Translations under genes and position numbers: made by a program
In this document: in pieces, positions 14,313 to 23,067 of the stretch
Numbering within the stretch: the first letter of the stretch is position 1
Layout of the letters: the number at the start of each line of letters is the position of its first letter
Source: Pectobacterium brasiliense
GTDB taxonomy: Bacteria > Pseudomonadota > Gammaproteobacteria > Enterobacterales > Enterobacteriaceae
Direction: 5' to 3'
Assembly: GCF_013449685.1 (NCBI RefSeq)
Contig: NZ_JACDSF010000039.1
Coordinates: 43,871 to 107,870, forward strand
Length of the DNA: 64,000 bases
The notes under the pieces: generated by a model
Seen by the model: only the letters and a program-made list of their open reading frames with translations
Told to the model about the DNA's origin: nothing
Databases searched by the model: none

Positions 14313-14360
14313 CTAATCAGGATGATGGTGATGATGGTGGTTAAACAGAACGCGTGTCAT
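14313..14360 (-). CDS. hisL: his operon leader peptide
   Basis: A 15-residue peptide, MTRVLFN followed by six His and PD, encoded just upstream of the attenuator; E. coli has 16 residues with seven His, as I recall. Ribosome stalling at the His codons (alternating CAC and CAT) when charged histidyl-tRNA is scarce allows the antiterminator to form and hisG to be transcribed. It is too short for ordinary gene finding but is certain from its sequence and position. Confidence 0.96.
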   Translation of the reverse strand: MTRVLFNHHHHHHPD

Positions 14361-14416
14361 AAAGTGTCTCTTTGTTGTGTCAGTATTTATTAAATTAGTA
14401 ACGATTTCTGTCGAAT

Positions 14417-14446
14417 AACCTAAACCATATTCGGGTTGTTGTGCAA
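14417..14446 (-). promoter_or_regulatory. his operon promoter
   Basis: On the minus strand TTGCAC, an 18-base spacer and TAGGTT lie about 57 bases upstream of hisL. The -10 element and the bases around it (GGTTTAGGTTA) resemble the E. coli hisp1 promoter as I remember it. Confidence 0.65.
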
Positions 14447-14642
14447 CATTTTTTTAGCAGATGTGGGAAAGTTCGTTTTGGTTGCGTGATGTGTCTGCCT
14501 AATTGCACAAGATATCGGCCAAAGATAGACCGAAAGCGCGGCTAAAATCGGGCAGGTTCTGTAGCGGTGGGCATGAAAGCCGTTTACTCTGTGGGTGGTG
14601 CGTGATGTTAATTAACAGGCTCCTTGCAGGGGAGAACGGCTG

Positions 14643-15485
14643 ATGAAAAAAGTATCGATTGTTGGATTGGGCTGGCTGGGGATGCCGCTGGCTCTGGCGC
14701 TGAATGGGCACGGTTACCACGTGACAGGGACGAAAACCACTCAGGATGGCGTGGAAGCCGCGCGTATGAGCGGGATTGAGTGCTATCAACTGGCTCTGAC
14801 GCCGGAACTGGAATGTGACGCTGATGAGCTTAGCGCGCTATTACAGGTTGACGTGCTAATCGTGACATTGCCCGCCAGCCGAACGGCGGAGGGGGGCGAA
14901 GGGTATGCGCAAGCGGTACAGCAACTGGTGAATATGGCGCGTGTGTTTCATGTTCCGCGTATTATCTTCACCAGCTCAACTTCGGTTTATGGCGATAGCA
15001 GCGGTACAGCAAGGGAAAACTCGCCGCTACAGCCGACGACGGTCGCAGGGAAAACGCTGGTGTCCCTCGAACAGTGGTTGCAGCATCTACCTGATACTTC
15101 GGTGGATATCTTGCGTCTTGCGGGGCTGGTCGGCGGTGAACGCCATCCTGGTCGTTTTCTTGCTGGCAAAACCAATCTACCGCGCGGTAACCATGGTGTG
15201 AATCTGGTGCATCAGGAAGATGTGCTGGCGGCGATCCTGCTGTTGCTTAAGCTTCCGAACGGTGGGCATATCTATAATCTATGTGCGCCAGAACATCCGG
15301 CCAGACAGGACTTTTACCCTGAACAGGCGCGCAGATTGCACCTGTCTCCGCCGCAGTTTGCTCCTGTCACCGACAGCGATCAGGGGAAGATTGTTGATGG
15401 ACAGCGTATCTGCCATGAACTCGGGTTTGAGTATCAATACCCTAATCCCTCAACGATGCCGTTGAACGAGGGCTTGTCGCGCTAA
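14643..15485 (+). CDS. yeeZ: SDR/NAD(P)-binding epimerase-like protein YeeZ
   Basis: A 280-residue Rossmann-fold protein of the extended short-chain dehydrogenase class. The N-terminal VSIVGLGWLGMPLALALNGHGY is the dinucleotide-binding glycine motif, and FTSSTSVYGDSSG resembles the catalytic Ser/Tyr region, though the usual YxxxK is not clear (AGKTLVSLEQWL follows). The true substrate is unknown. It is transcribed divergently from the his operon, the same arrangement as in E. coli, which supports orthology. The start has AGGGGAGAACGGCTG before it. Confidence 0.88.
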   Translation: MKKVSIVGLGWLGMPLALALNGHGYHVTGTKTTQDGVEAARMSGIECYQLALTPELECDADELSALLQVDVLIVTLPASRTAEGGEGYAQAVQQLVNMARVFHVPRIIFTSSTSVYGDSSGTARENSPLQPTTVAGKTLVSLEQWLQHLPDTSVDILRLAGLVGGERHPGRFLAGKTNLPRGNHGVNLVHQEDVLAAILLLLKLPNGGHIYNLCAPEHPARQDFYPEQARRLHLSPPQFAPVTDSDQGKIVDGQRICHELGFEYQYPNPSTMPLNEGLSR

Positions 15486-15507
15486 CCGCAATCCGTGCGG
15501 CTTTGTT
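15486..15507 (+). terminator. Weak yeeZ terminator
   Basis: Short stem ccgca/tgcgg followed by CTTTGTTT directly after the yeeZ stop codon. A further palindrome at 15547-15574 (gctcggatg/catccgagc), without a T run, lies between yeeZ and the convergent chemoreceptor gene. Confidence 0.45.
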
Positions 15508-15582
15508 TGCCAGGATTTTTTAATACCGCGACAGGGATTTTGATCCGCTCGGATGCGCATGAGGCCATCCGAGCGTGAAGCG

Positions 15583-17535
15583 TTAAAACGACGTCCAGTC
15601 GCTTTCAGACGATGCGGTTTTTTGGTCTGCCGTTGACACACGTTTTGGCAGCGCGTGTCGCGGCGTAGAGGATAAGGCGCGTGAACCCGCGTGGTTGTCA
15701 GATTGGGACACGCGGAAGTGCTCAAGCAATTTCTCTAACAGCACGGCCTGTTCTTCCAGCGAATTGGCGGCAATGGACGATTCCATCACCAGCGACGCGT
15801 TCTGCTGCGTGGTGGTATCCAACTCGCCGATCGCCTGCGCGATTTGCCCAATACCTCGGCTCTGTTCCTCAGAAGCAGAGGAAATTTCCCCCATGATGTC
15901 GTTCACGCGGGAAACGGAATCGACGATTTGTTCCATCGTATCTCCGGCAACGGCCACAAGATGGCTACCCGCATTGGTGCGTTCGACCGATTCTGAAATC
16001 AACGCTGCGATGTCTTTGGCTGCCTGCGCACTGCGTTGTGCCAAATTGCGGACTTCGCCTGCCACCACGGCAAAACCGCGCCCTTGTTCACCGGCGCGTG
16101 CGGCTTCTACTGCGGCGTTCAGCGCCAGAATGTTAGTCTGGAAGGCAATACTGTTGATGACGCTGGTGATATCAGCGATTTTTTTGGAGCTGGCCGCGAT
16201 ATTGTCCATTGTTGTCACCACCTGTTTCACGACCTCACCACCTTTCAGCGCATTCTTGGAGGCATCGGCAGCGATTTGGCTAGCATGCTTGGCGTTGTCG
16301 GCGTTGTTTTTCACCGTTGACGTCAGTTCTTCCATGCTAGCCGCGGTTTCAACTACGGCGGCCGACTGCTGCTCGGTACGTGAAGACAGATCGCTATTGC
16401 CTGTGGCAATTTTGCTTGCCGACTGGCTGACGCTACCGACGCTGTCCCGCACTTCGGAGATAACGTGGCGTAGCTGTTCATTCATCGTCCCCATTGCGTG
16501 GGTAAGCCGCCCCAGTTCATCGTGGCGATCGGTTTGAATCGAGGTGGTGAGATCGCCACTGGCAATACGTTCCGCCAGCGACAGGTTATGGATGATGGGG
16601 CGGGTAATAATCCGGGTGATGTAGATCGAAATAATGATACCGATGATGACGGCGATGAGACCGATAATCATGGTAATGGTGGCGGAGTGATAGGCCAGCT
16701 CATCGTTTTTCGCTTTGATAATGGCCGTCAGTGCGTTGATGTCGGCACTGCTTTTCGTTCCTGCTCTCATGACCAGATATTCTGCTTTTTTCACGTCATC
16801 GAAAGCGGTGTAATAGTCTGCGTTAATCTGTTGATATTGTTTGATGTAATTGCGTAATGCGTCAGCCTGACCTTTCAGATCGGCAGGTAAAATCGGTAAG
16901 GCCTGATAGGCGGATTCCGTTTCCGCATAACGGTTATTCAGTGCAGTGATTGTTTTCTCATCTTTTGTTATTTGCAGCTCATAACTCAGCTTTTGCACTT
17001 CACTTAACAAGAAAGCCAGTCTGCTCATCGCGTAATAGGCATCGTTATCGGGGAATGAACTGGTGCTATGAATGGTCTGTGCAACAGGTTCCAGCGTGGC
17101 TTGTGCATGGAGTTGATTTATTTTTCCCTGAATAGCAACCGCTTTTTGTGTTGCAACAGACATTGCGGATACCGATGTCTGAAAGCCTTCTAAGTTTTCT
17201 TTTAAGCTGTTGATGTGGCCTAATTCATCGGCGCTCCAGGCCAGCGTTTTTGCACTGTCTGTTAAGTCCGTCGCGCTTTTAACAAATTTTGCCAGAATAT
17301 CTTTTGTCTTCTCATCTGGGGCGTAGAAATATTTAACACGATTTATTTTTGCCTGAAACACCTCAATGTTGATGCTGTAAATAAGATTGGTTTTCTCATA
17401 GATGTCTTTGATGTCTTTAAATCTTTTTGTACTAAGCGATGAGGCAACAATCACGAGTAATAAAATAATGCCAAATCCCGCATACAGTTTATGTGCGATT
17501 TTTGTGTTACGGATTCGACTGGCAAGACTCTGCAT
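15583..17535 (-). CDS. Methyl-accepting chemotaxis protein (paralogue A)
   Basis: A 650-residue transmembrane chemoreceptor. TM1 spans about residues 18-34; a large periplasmic helical region of about 245 residues follows (longer than the ~150 of Tar-like four-helix bundles, compatible with a helical bimodular ligand domain); TM2 is at about 284-307, then HAMP ([19 protein letters not shown]) and the signalling domain with the canonical tip [20 protein letters not shown] and methylation helices. It ends in DWTSF, close to the NWxxF tether for CheR/CheB. GGAGAG precedes the ATG. A FliA-type promoter lies upstream, tying it to flagellar expression. The ligand is not predictable. It is a close paralogue of the next gene, from tandem duplication. 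Confidence 0.93.
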   Translation of the reverse strand: MQSLASRIRNTKIAHKLYAGFGIILLLVIVASSLSTKRFKDIKDIYEKTNLIYSINIEVFQAKINRVKYFYAPDEKTKDILAKFVKSATDLTDSAKTLAWSADELGHINSLKENLEGFQTSVSAMSVATQKAVAIQGKINQLHAQATLEPVAQTIHSTSSFPDNDAYYAMSRLAFLLSEVQKLSYELQITKDEKTITALNNRYAETESAYQALPILPADLKGQADALRNYIKQYQQINADYYTAFDDVKKAEYLVMRAGTKSSADINALTAIIKAKNDELAYHSATITMIIGLIAVIIGIIISIYITRIITRPIIHNLSLAERIASGDLTTSIQTDRHDELGRLTHAMGTMNEQLRHVISEVRDSVGSVSQSASKIATGNSDLSSRTEQQSAAVVETAASMEELTSTVKNNADNAKHASQIAADASKNALKGGEVVKQVVTTMDNIAASSKKIADITSVINSIAFQTNILALNAAVEAARAGEQGRGFAVVAGEVRNLAQRSAQAAKDIAALISESVERTNAGSHLVAVAGDTMEQIVDSVSRVNDIMGEISSASEEQSRGIGQIAQAIGELDTTTQQNASLVMESSIAANSLEEQAVLLEKLLEHFRVSQSDNHAGSRALSSTPRHALPKRVSTADQKTASSESDWTSF

Positions 17536-17673
17536 TATAACTCTCCATGTAGGACGATTTTAGTAATAATGACTACGGTTTTATTGCTAACGATTATTTC
17601 ACTGTTAACGACAATGTTGTTTCTAAGCACGATTTCATTTCTCACTGCTGTTTCATTTCATAACTACTATGAG

Positions 17674-17700
17674 TTATCGGATTTTCTTATCGCGATGTTA
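17674..17700 (-). promoter_or_regulatory. FliA (sigma-28) promoter of chemoreceptor A
   Basis: Minus strand TAAC, 15 bases, TCCGATAA, matching the flagellar sigma consensus TAAA-N15-GCCGATAA at 10 of 12 positions. The predicted start site lies about 130 bases upstream of the coding region. Confidence 0.7.
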
Positions 17701-17831
17701 GTGCCGAAGTCGGGGATAATAACATTTTGTGATGGCTATCAATGTCGATTGTGCAAATGCATAGCATTTTATGGAAATACGTCCAAAATAACGTAATTTA
17801 CTGATTATTTAATGATTTATTTATCGTTGAA

Positions 17832-17860
17832 TTCAGCCCTGACGTCATATCAGGGCTGAA
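17832..17860 (-). terminator. Chemoreceptor B terminator
   Basis: Perfect 11-bp stem (ttcagccctga/tcagggctgaa) with a 7-base loop directly after the stop codon of chemoreceptor B. The following minus-strand sequence, TTCAACG, has only a poor T run. Confidence 0.6.
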
Positions 17861-17870
17861 GGAGCGAGCG

Positions 17871-19805
17871 TTAGAAGGTGGTCCAGCCTGAATCCTGCGA
17901 TTGTTTTGATGCAGGCGGCAGGCGTTTCTGCTGTGGCGGCAAACCGGAGAGATTGGCTTTGGGTTTGCGTCCCTCGTGGTCGGACAGGCGGAAGTTCGCG
18001 ACCATACTTTCCAGTATCGCAGACTGTTCTTCCAGCGAGTTAGCGGAGATTGAGGATTCCATTACCAGCGCGGCATTCTGCTGTGTGGTGGTGTCCAGCT
18101 CGCTAATGGCGCGGGAAATTTGCTCAATGCCACGGCTTTGCTCATCGGAGGCGGAGGCAATTTCCCCCATGATGTCGTTAACCCGCGAGACAGAGGAGAC
18201 AATCTGATCCATCGCCGTTCCCGCATTGGCCACCAGTTGTGTTCCTACATTAATACGTGACACCGATTCAGATATCAGGCTGGCGATTTCTTTTGCCGCT
18301 TGCGATGTGCGTTGAGAAAGTGTCCGCACCTCGCTGGCAACCACGGCGAATCCGCGACCTTGCTCACCGGCGCGTGCGGCCTCTACCGCGGCGTTGAGCG
18401 CCAGAATATTGGTCTGGAAAGCAATGCTGTTGATAACGGCAGTGATGTCGGCAATCTTCCGTGAGCTGTCTGAAATGCCTGACATCGTATCCACTACATC
18501 CCGAACCACTTCGCCGCCTTTGTACGCATTTTGCGAGGCTTCGGTACTGATTTGGCTCGCTTGTTTGGCGTTTTCGGCATTATTTTTCACGGTCGATGTC
18601 AGTTCTTCCATGCTGGCGGCGGTTTCTACCACGGCGGCAGACTGCTGCTCGGTGCGCGAGGAGAGGTCGCTGTTACCCGCGGCAATCTTGGCCGCAGAGG
18701 TGGACACGCTGTCCACGCTATCACGCACATCGCTGATCATATGGCGCAGCTTCTCGTTCATTCTTCCCATGGCGGCGGTTAGCTGACCCAGCTCATCATC
18801 GCGGTCAGCCACGATTGTTGACGTCAAATCGCCTGCGGCGATTTTTTCCGCCAGAGAAAGGTTATGAATCACGGGGCGGGTGATTTGGCGGGTAATCAGC
18901 AGCGAAATGATAATGCCGATCACGACGGCGATGAGGCCAATGATCATCGTGATGGTAGCGGAACCGTATGCCAGTGCGTCATTCTTCTCTTTGACGATAG
19001 CGATAAGCGCTTTAATAGAAGCGCTGCTTTTATCCCCGCCGACCTTCACGCCATCTTCGGCTTTTTTCAGATTGTTGACGCTCTGGAAGTAATCAGCGTT
19101 GAGCTTTTTATAGAGGGTGACATAGCTTCGCAGCCCCTCTGCGGCGACCTGTTGTTCAGGCGTCAGTGCCGCAGTGGCGGCCTGGTAGCTGCTGTCAAAG
19201 CGACCAAAAGCCTCATCGAGCTTCGTCGCGGCATCGGCATTTTGCTTAAGCTGCAACTCATAGGATAACTGCTTGAGTTCTGAAACCTGTGCTGCCAAAT
19301 CTTCAGCCCGATATTGCGTTGCGCTATCAGCAGGTTGCTGGCGCAGTTTGGCGTAAAAATCCGCGGTAATGTTTTGCCCGTTGGCGGCGCTGATTTTGTC
19401 GCGATTTTCTACCACGCGCTGCGTGGCTTTCCCCATCTCAGCGATCGCGTTCTGGAATTCGGTCAGGTTCTGGCCGAGATCGTTGACGAGGGGAGCGCCT
19501 TCGGGACTCCATGTGAGCGTTTTCGCTTCAGTGGTTAACTCTGAAGCATGTTTAACGAAGCCCGCCATGGTTTCACGCGACTTCTCTTCATACGAATAAA
19601 AATACTTCAGGCGATTTATTTTGGCCTGAAAGACTTCTATGTTGATGTTGTAAATAAGGTTGGTTTTCTCATAAATATCACGAATTTCTCTGAAGCGACC
19701 TGCACTCAGTAGTGATGCAATGATGACCAGTAGCAGGATCACCCCAAACCCAAGATACAGCTTTTGGGATATTTTAAGATTTCTGATTTTTTTGGCTAAG
19801 AACAT
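17871..19805 (-). CDS. Methyl-accepting chemotaxis protein (paralogue B)
   Basis: A 644-residue chemoreceptor with the same plan as paralogue A: TM1 near the N-terminus ([20 protein letters not shown]), a roughly 245-residue periplasmic region, TM2 ([21 protein letters not shown]), HAMP, and a signalling domain with [20 protein letters not shown]. It ends in GWTTF, a variant of the CheR-binding pentapeptide. The frame continues 13 codons upstream, but the ATG at 19805 follows CCGGAGAGACGTC and matches the N-terminal layout of paralogue A. The cytoplasmic halves of A and B are nearly identical while the periplasmic halves diverge, which suggests different ligands. A strong FliA promoter lies 65 bases upstream. 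Confidence 0.93.
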   Translation of the reverse strand: MFLAKKIRNLKISQKLYLGFGVILLLVIIASLLSAGRFREIRDIYEKTNLIYNINIEVFQAKINRLKYFYSYEEKSRETMAGFVKHASELTTEAKTLTWSPEGAPLVNDLGQNLTEFQNAIAEMGKATQRVVENRDKISAANGQNITADFYAKLRQQPADSATQYRAEDLAAQVSELKQLSYELQLKQNADAATKLDEAFGRFDSSYQAATAALTPEQQVAAEGLRSYVTLYKKLNADYFQSVNNLKKAEDGVKVGGDKSSASIKALIAIVKEKNDALAYGSATITMIIGLIAVVIGIIISLLITRQITRPVIHNLSLAEKIAAGDLTSTIVADRDDELGQLTAAMGRMNEKLRHMISDVRDSVDSVSTSAAKIAAGNSDLSSRTEQQSAAVVETAASMEELTSTVKNNAENAKQASQISTEASQNAYKGGEVVRDVVDTMSGISDSSRKIADITAVINSIAFQTNILALNAAVEAARAGEQGRGFAVVASEVRTLSQRTSQAAKEIASLISESVSRINVGTQLVANAGTAMDQIVSSVSRVNDIMGEIASASDEQSRGIEQISRAISELDTTTQQNAALVMESSISANSLEEQSAILESMVANFRLSDHEGRKPKANLSGLPPQQKRLPPASKQSQDSGWTTF

Positions 19806-20259
19806 GACGTCTCTCCGGGGATGAATTGCTGTTATCGGTAACAATCAATAACGATATGACCCATAGTGCTTATCGGATTTATAGTGGTTTTTTTTAGTAT
19901 CAGCGAAGAAGCTAATAATAATTTGTGAGGTCTCTCTCTTATTGTTGGACAACTGCACAGCGGGCACCGGTTGAATTACCAATCTGTATTACGTTAATTG
20001 TTATAAGAATAAGCGCAGAAAGTTGTGATTATTTTTTTAATTTTTAAAAACTTGAGTAGGAATGAGTTAATGTAGACATGTATTGAAATATAAATAGGAT
20101 GAAAATAATGAGTGGTTGAATTTTGACTTAATACGGATGAAATATCCCGATTAGTCAATGACGTTATCGGATTTTTTATCTCAACTTTTATCGCACTCAG
20201 TCGTCTGGCTGTGCTGAATACCCTATGACGGCTCACTTCTCCGCCATAGGATAGGGGGG
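19806..20259. other. AT-rich intergenic region upstream of chemoreceptor B
   Basis: Holds the FliA promoter of chemoreceptor B, then about 150 very AT-rich bases (20000-20150), then an imperfect palindrome after dpiA (20222-20250, cctatgacgg/ccgccatagg) that could be its terminator but lacks a T run. No gene seen. Confidence 0.6.
19870..19896 (-). promoter_or_regulatory. FliA (sigma-28) promoter of chemoreceptor B
   Basis: Minus strand TAAA, exactly 15 bases, TCCGATAA: 11 of 12 consensus positions of the flagellar sigma factor. It lies 65 bases upstream of the ATG. Confidence 0.85.
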
Positions 20260-20961
20260 CTAGTGGGTGTTTTTTGTGCGATACAGCCGGCGTGGGTGGC
20301 CAATCTTGCCGTAACGCATTTCGATGTCGAGGAGTTGGTTTTCAACGCAGAACTCCAGATAACGTCGGGCGGTCGTTTTACTGAGTCCGGTTTTTTCGAC
20401 GATATCATCGACAGAATAGAGTGTCTCGCCGTCATCGTTGGCAAAAATCTGCTTGATCAGCCCCAGCGTGTTCTCTTCAATACCTTTTGCTGACGAGGAG
20501 GTGGCTGTGCCGGATGATTGCAATTGATAGAGAATATCGACGTTCTGCTGATCGACAATTTTGTAGGTGTGCTGCGTTTTCACGAATTGAATGAATCGCT
20601 CTAGTGAAGATCGCAGCCGTGGGTAGGAAAGCGGTTTGATAATGTAGTCAAAGGCCCCGCAACGAATCGCCTGAGCACAGGTATTCATATCGCTGGCGGC
20701 GGTAATAAAGATGACGGAACAATCCATCCCTTTGAGCAGTTGGCTTTCAATCAGCGAAACCCCTTCGCCATCAGGCAAGTAGTTATCCAGCAGGATCAGG
20801 CGCGGCCTGTGCTGCTGAAGGAGCTTTTTGGCTTCAAAAAGCGTAGCGGCAATCCCGATGACACGCAGATTGAAATGTTTCTCAATAAATTCAGCATGAA
20901 TAGTTGCCAGCTTACTTTCATCTTCAACGATTAAGACATCGAAATGTTCAGTGTGCTGCAT
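20260..20961 (-). CDS. dpiA: Citrate-responsive response regulator (DpiA/CitB family)
   Basis: A 233-residue two-component regulator. The receiver domain has FDVLIVEDES (acidic pocket), the phosphoacceptor D59 in LILLDNYLPDGEG, and FDYIIKPLS with the conserved Lys. The C-terminal part has a winged-helix DNA-binding region, YSVDDIVEKTGLSKTTARRYLEFC. This is the CitB/DcuR class that activates citrate and C4-dicarboxylate genes. It lies downstream of its sensor gene dpiB, divergent from citS and the citrate lyase cluster, which it most likely activates under anaerobic citrate-replete conditions. A palindromic repeat fills the 91-base gap to dpiB. Confidence 0.92.
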   Translation of the reverse strand: MQHTEHFDVLIVEDESKLATIHAEFIEKHFNLRVIGIAATLFEAKKLLQQHRPRLILLDNYLPDGEGVSLIESQLLKGMDCSVIFITAASDMNTCAQAIRCGAFDYIIKPLSYPRLRSSLERFIQFVKTQHTYKIVDQQNVDILYQLQSSGTATSSSAKGIEENTLGLIKQIFANDDGETLYSVDDIVEKTGLSKTTARRYLEFCVENQLLDIEMRYGKIGHPRRLYRTKNTH

Positions 20962-21003
20962 GGTGTGAATCCCTGTTAGTCTCTGAATTATAAAATAGTG
21001 TGT

Positions 21004-21061
21004 CCGCTATACCTCAAGCGGCCTGTGCGTTGTTCACTACGCGCTGCTTAAATTATTGGGG
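21004..21061. repeat. Short ERIC-like imperfect palindrome between dpiB and dpiA
   Basis: Sequence from 21004 to 21061 has complementary ends (tacctcaagcggcc against gcgctgcttaaattattggg). On the minus strand its right half reads CAACGCACAGGCCGCTTGAGGTAT, like the terminus of enterobacterial ERIC-type repeats as I recall them, and its left half CCCCAATAATT. The dpiB stop codon lies inside it. Related sequence occurs at 25495-25517 and 30934-31032. The relation is my inference. Confidence 0.5.
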
Positions 21062-22648
21062 GGACATCGGAATAAATAGGGAAAATATGCTGCCATTCGG
21101 CTGGTTGGCCGAGACTTCGATCATTCCCTGAGCCTGATTGACGTAGCTGGCGACCAGATGTAGCCCCAGCCCGTGATCGCCCTGTGTTTTGCTGGTCACG
21201 CCCATTTCAAACAGGCTGTCGGCAATGGCCGGATCGATACCTGTTCCCTGATCGGCGACTTCAATGACCAGCTCTTGTTCGCTGTTATAGATATACACCT
21301 CGACAGGATAATGTGGCGCGGTGGTGGCTAATGTGGCTTCCATCGCGTTATCCAGCAAATTACCAATGATGGACATCAGCTCCGTTTCGCTCAGCGTGGG
21401 GGGAATGTGGGTGAGCTGGCAGCGTGGGTCGAAAACAATCTCAATGCCTTTTTCCCGTGCCGTCGCGTACTTGCCCAGCAGCAGCCCGCACAGCGCGGGT
21501 GAACAGAAGCGGCGCGAAACAAAATCCAGCACCACCTGTGCGCTTTCGGACTGCGCTTCAATATATTTGATGGCTTCGTCATAGCGTTTTAGGTGTAGCA
21601 GCCCGGCCAGCGTCGCTGTCCAGTTCAACTGTTCATGGCGCAAAATGCGCAGACTATTCGCGTAACGCTTCACCTGACTGAGTTGCATGCTAAGCGTATG
21701 GATATCGTTTTTACCGCGGAAACTGATGACCCAGCCCTGAAGCTCATCTTCCAGCATGATCCGCACTCGGCTGGCAATCACGGTCGCGTGGTTAAAACGG
21801 CAGATTTCATCGTGGGTGTCGCTGTTCCACATGGCCTCGCCGGAGAAAAAGGGTACGGGTTTAATGACCGTATCAATCGGCTTGCCGCGCAACAGATAAG
21901 ACGGTTCGTTCAGCCCGAGGATTTCTTTGGCGGCATGGTTAATGGCAGCAATACGGTGCTGCTTATCGATCGCGATTACCCCTTCGTAGATCGATTCGAG
22001 CAGCGCCTTCTGCTGCCTGACTAGCATACGAATCTCAAGAGGTTCGAGGCCAAACATCTGTTTCTTCAGATTCCGTGAGAACCACCAGGAAAAGAGAAAC
22101 AGCGCGACAAACATCGCCAGAATCGCCAGCAGGATATGCGCCAGTTTACTGAACGTCAGATTATCGATATGGGTTTTCAGATAGCCGACGGAGACAATGC
22201 CAATAACCTGACCATCAGCCACGATCGGCGCTTTGCTGCGTAGAGAAATGCCAATGCCGCCCCGGCGCACGGTGATAGTGCTTTTCCCGGCGAGCACCTC
22301 AACGTTATCACCGCCCACCATCTGCGTGCCGACAAGACTGGCATCTTCAGAATGAAACAGGTGATGTGCCTGATCATCGCCGATCACGATATAGCTGGCG
22401 TCGCTGCGTAGCTTCAATTGCTGAACGAGCGTGCTGATCTGCCTGGTGTCTTTATGCTTCACCGACTCAATCAGGGACGGGATGATGGCGATTTCTCTGG
22501 CCTGTACCTGTGCTCGTGTACCCAGCTCGGAATACAACTGCTTATCGATATCGTGATAGTAATAAATACCCGTCATCAGAAGTAACGAAGAGAAGAAGAC
22601 AATCAAATAGATAAATAATTTGATATGAAAGGAAAGTCTCACTCTCAT
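21053..22648 (-). CDS. dpiB: Citrate sensor histidine kinase (DpiB/CitA family)
   Basis: A 531-residue membrane kinase. TM1 is at about 8-29. The periplasmic PAS domain carries the citrate-pocket pattern of CitA (DASYIVIGDD.HHLFHSE, then KSTITVRRGGIGISLRSKAPI with basic residues that bind citrate carboxylates). TM2 (LAHILLAILAMFVALFLFSWWF) follows, then a cytoplasmic PAS (LLESIYEGVIAIDKQHRIAAINHAAKEILG), an H-box ILRHEQLNW with the phosphoacceptor His, and an HATPase with LLDNAMEAT and GDHGLGLHLV. It is the usual sensor for external citrate in fermenting enterobacteria, paired with dpiA. Its last codons and stop fall in a palindromic repeat. Confidence 0.92.
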   Translation of the reverse strand: MRVRLSFHIKLFIYLIVFFSSLLLMTGIYYYHDIDKQLYSELGTRAQVQAREIAIIPSLIESVKHKDTRQISTLVQQLKLRSDASYIVIGDDQAHHLFHSEDASLVGTQMVGGDNVEVLAGKSTITVRRGGIGISLRSKAPIVADGQVIGIVSVGYLKTHIDNLTFSKLAHILLAILAMFVALFLFSWWFSRNLKKQMFGLEPLEIRMLVRQQKALLESIYEGVIAIDKQHRIAAINHAAKEILGLNEPSYLLRGKPIDTVIKPVPFFSGEAMWNSDTHDEICRFNHATVIASRVRIMLEDELQGWVISFRGKNDIHTLSMQLSQVKRYANSLRILRHEQLNWTATLAGLLHLKRYDEAIKYIEAQSESAQVVLDFVSRRFCSPALCGLLLGKYATAREKGIEIVFDPRCQLTHIPPTLSETELMSIIGNLLDNAMEATLATTAPHYPVEVYIYNSEQELVIEVADQGTGIDPAIADSLFEMGVTSKTQGDHGLGLHLVASYVNQAQGMIEVSANQPNGSIFSLFIPMSPQ

Positions 22649-23067
22649 GATGTGCGGTAGCCTGCTGGTGAACGAAAAATAGCTGATGAATTTATCACGA
22701 ATGGTAATAAGAATGGGCTGAGAGGAAAAAACTTGTGAGCAATAACACGTTTAAATATGTTGTTACCAATATGATGAGGGTAATAAATAGATAAAATTAA
22801 ACGACTCTGTTTTCTTTAGTAAACAACTTAATTACGTTTTATCAACATAGTTATTTTTAGGAAATAAAAACCATAAACTCCATAGAAACCGTAAAATTTA
22901 TTCTGAGCGTAAAATCATCTAACTGCCTGCGTAGTAAACGATTTTTTAATATAAACCATAAAAACCATAAACGCCTTTAAAACTCGTTTTTTAATTTGAA
23001 GAGAATCACATAATAATAAGTAACCGCCCCCTATCATTCGCGGACAAAATAAAACGGGGACAGAGTT
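22649..23067. promoter_or_regulatory. Divergent control region dpiBA / citS
   Basis: 419 strongly AT-rich bases between the divergent sensor operon and citS. The 13-base word AAAAACCATAAAC occurs twice in direct orientation (22866-22878 and 22960-22972), 94 bases or about nine helical turns apart, with a partial AAACCATA copy abutting the second (22953-22960). DpiA/CitB-type regulators bind A+T-rich sites, so these are candidate operators for both operons. Exact promoters could not be fixed. Confidence 0.5.

Larger units (their letters stand above)
17536..17870. other. Intergenic region between the two chemoreceptors
   Basis: 335 AT-rich bases holding the promoter of paralogue A and the terminator of paralogue B. 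Several imperfect short repeats of the type TTAACGA and TTTCATTTC occur at 17585-17665. I see no convincing gene. Confidence 0.6.

Noticed and set aside
17491..17796. Hydrophobic small ORF upstream of chemoreceptor A
   Set aside because: Its 5' part is antisense to the receptor; the later ATG at 17569 has no ribosome-binding site; low-complexity AT-rich sequence explains the Leu/Ile/Thr run.
19994..20236. Small minus-strand ORF between dpiA and chemoreceptor B
   Set aside because: AT-rich, no ribosome-binding site, no recognisable protein.
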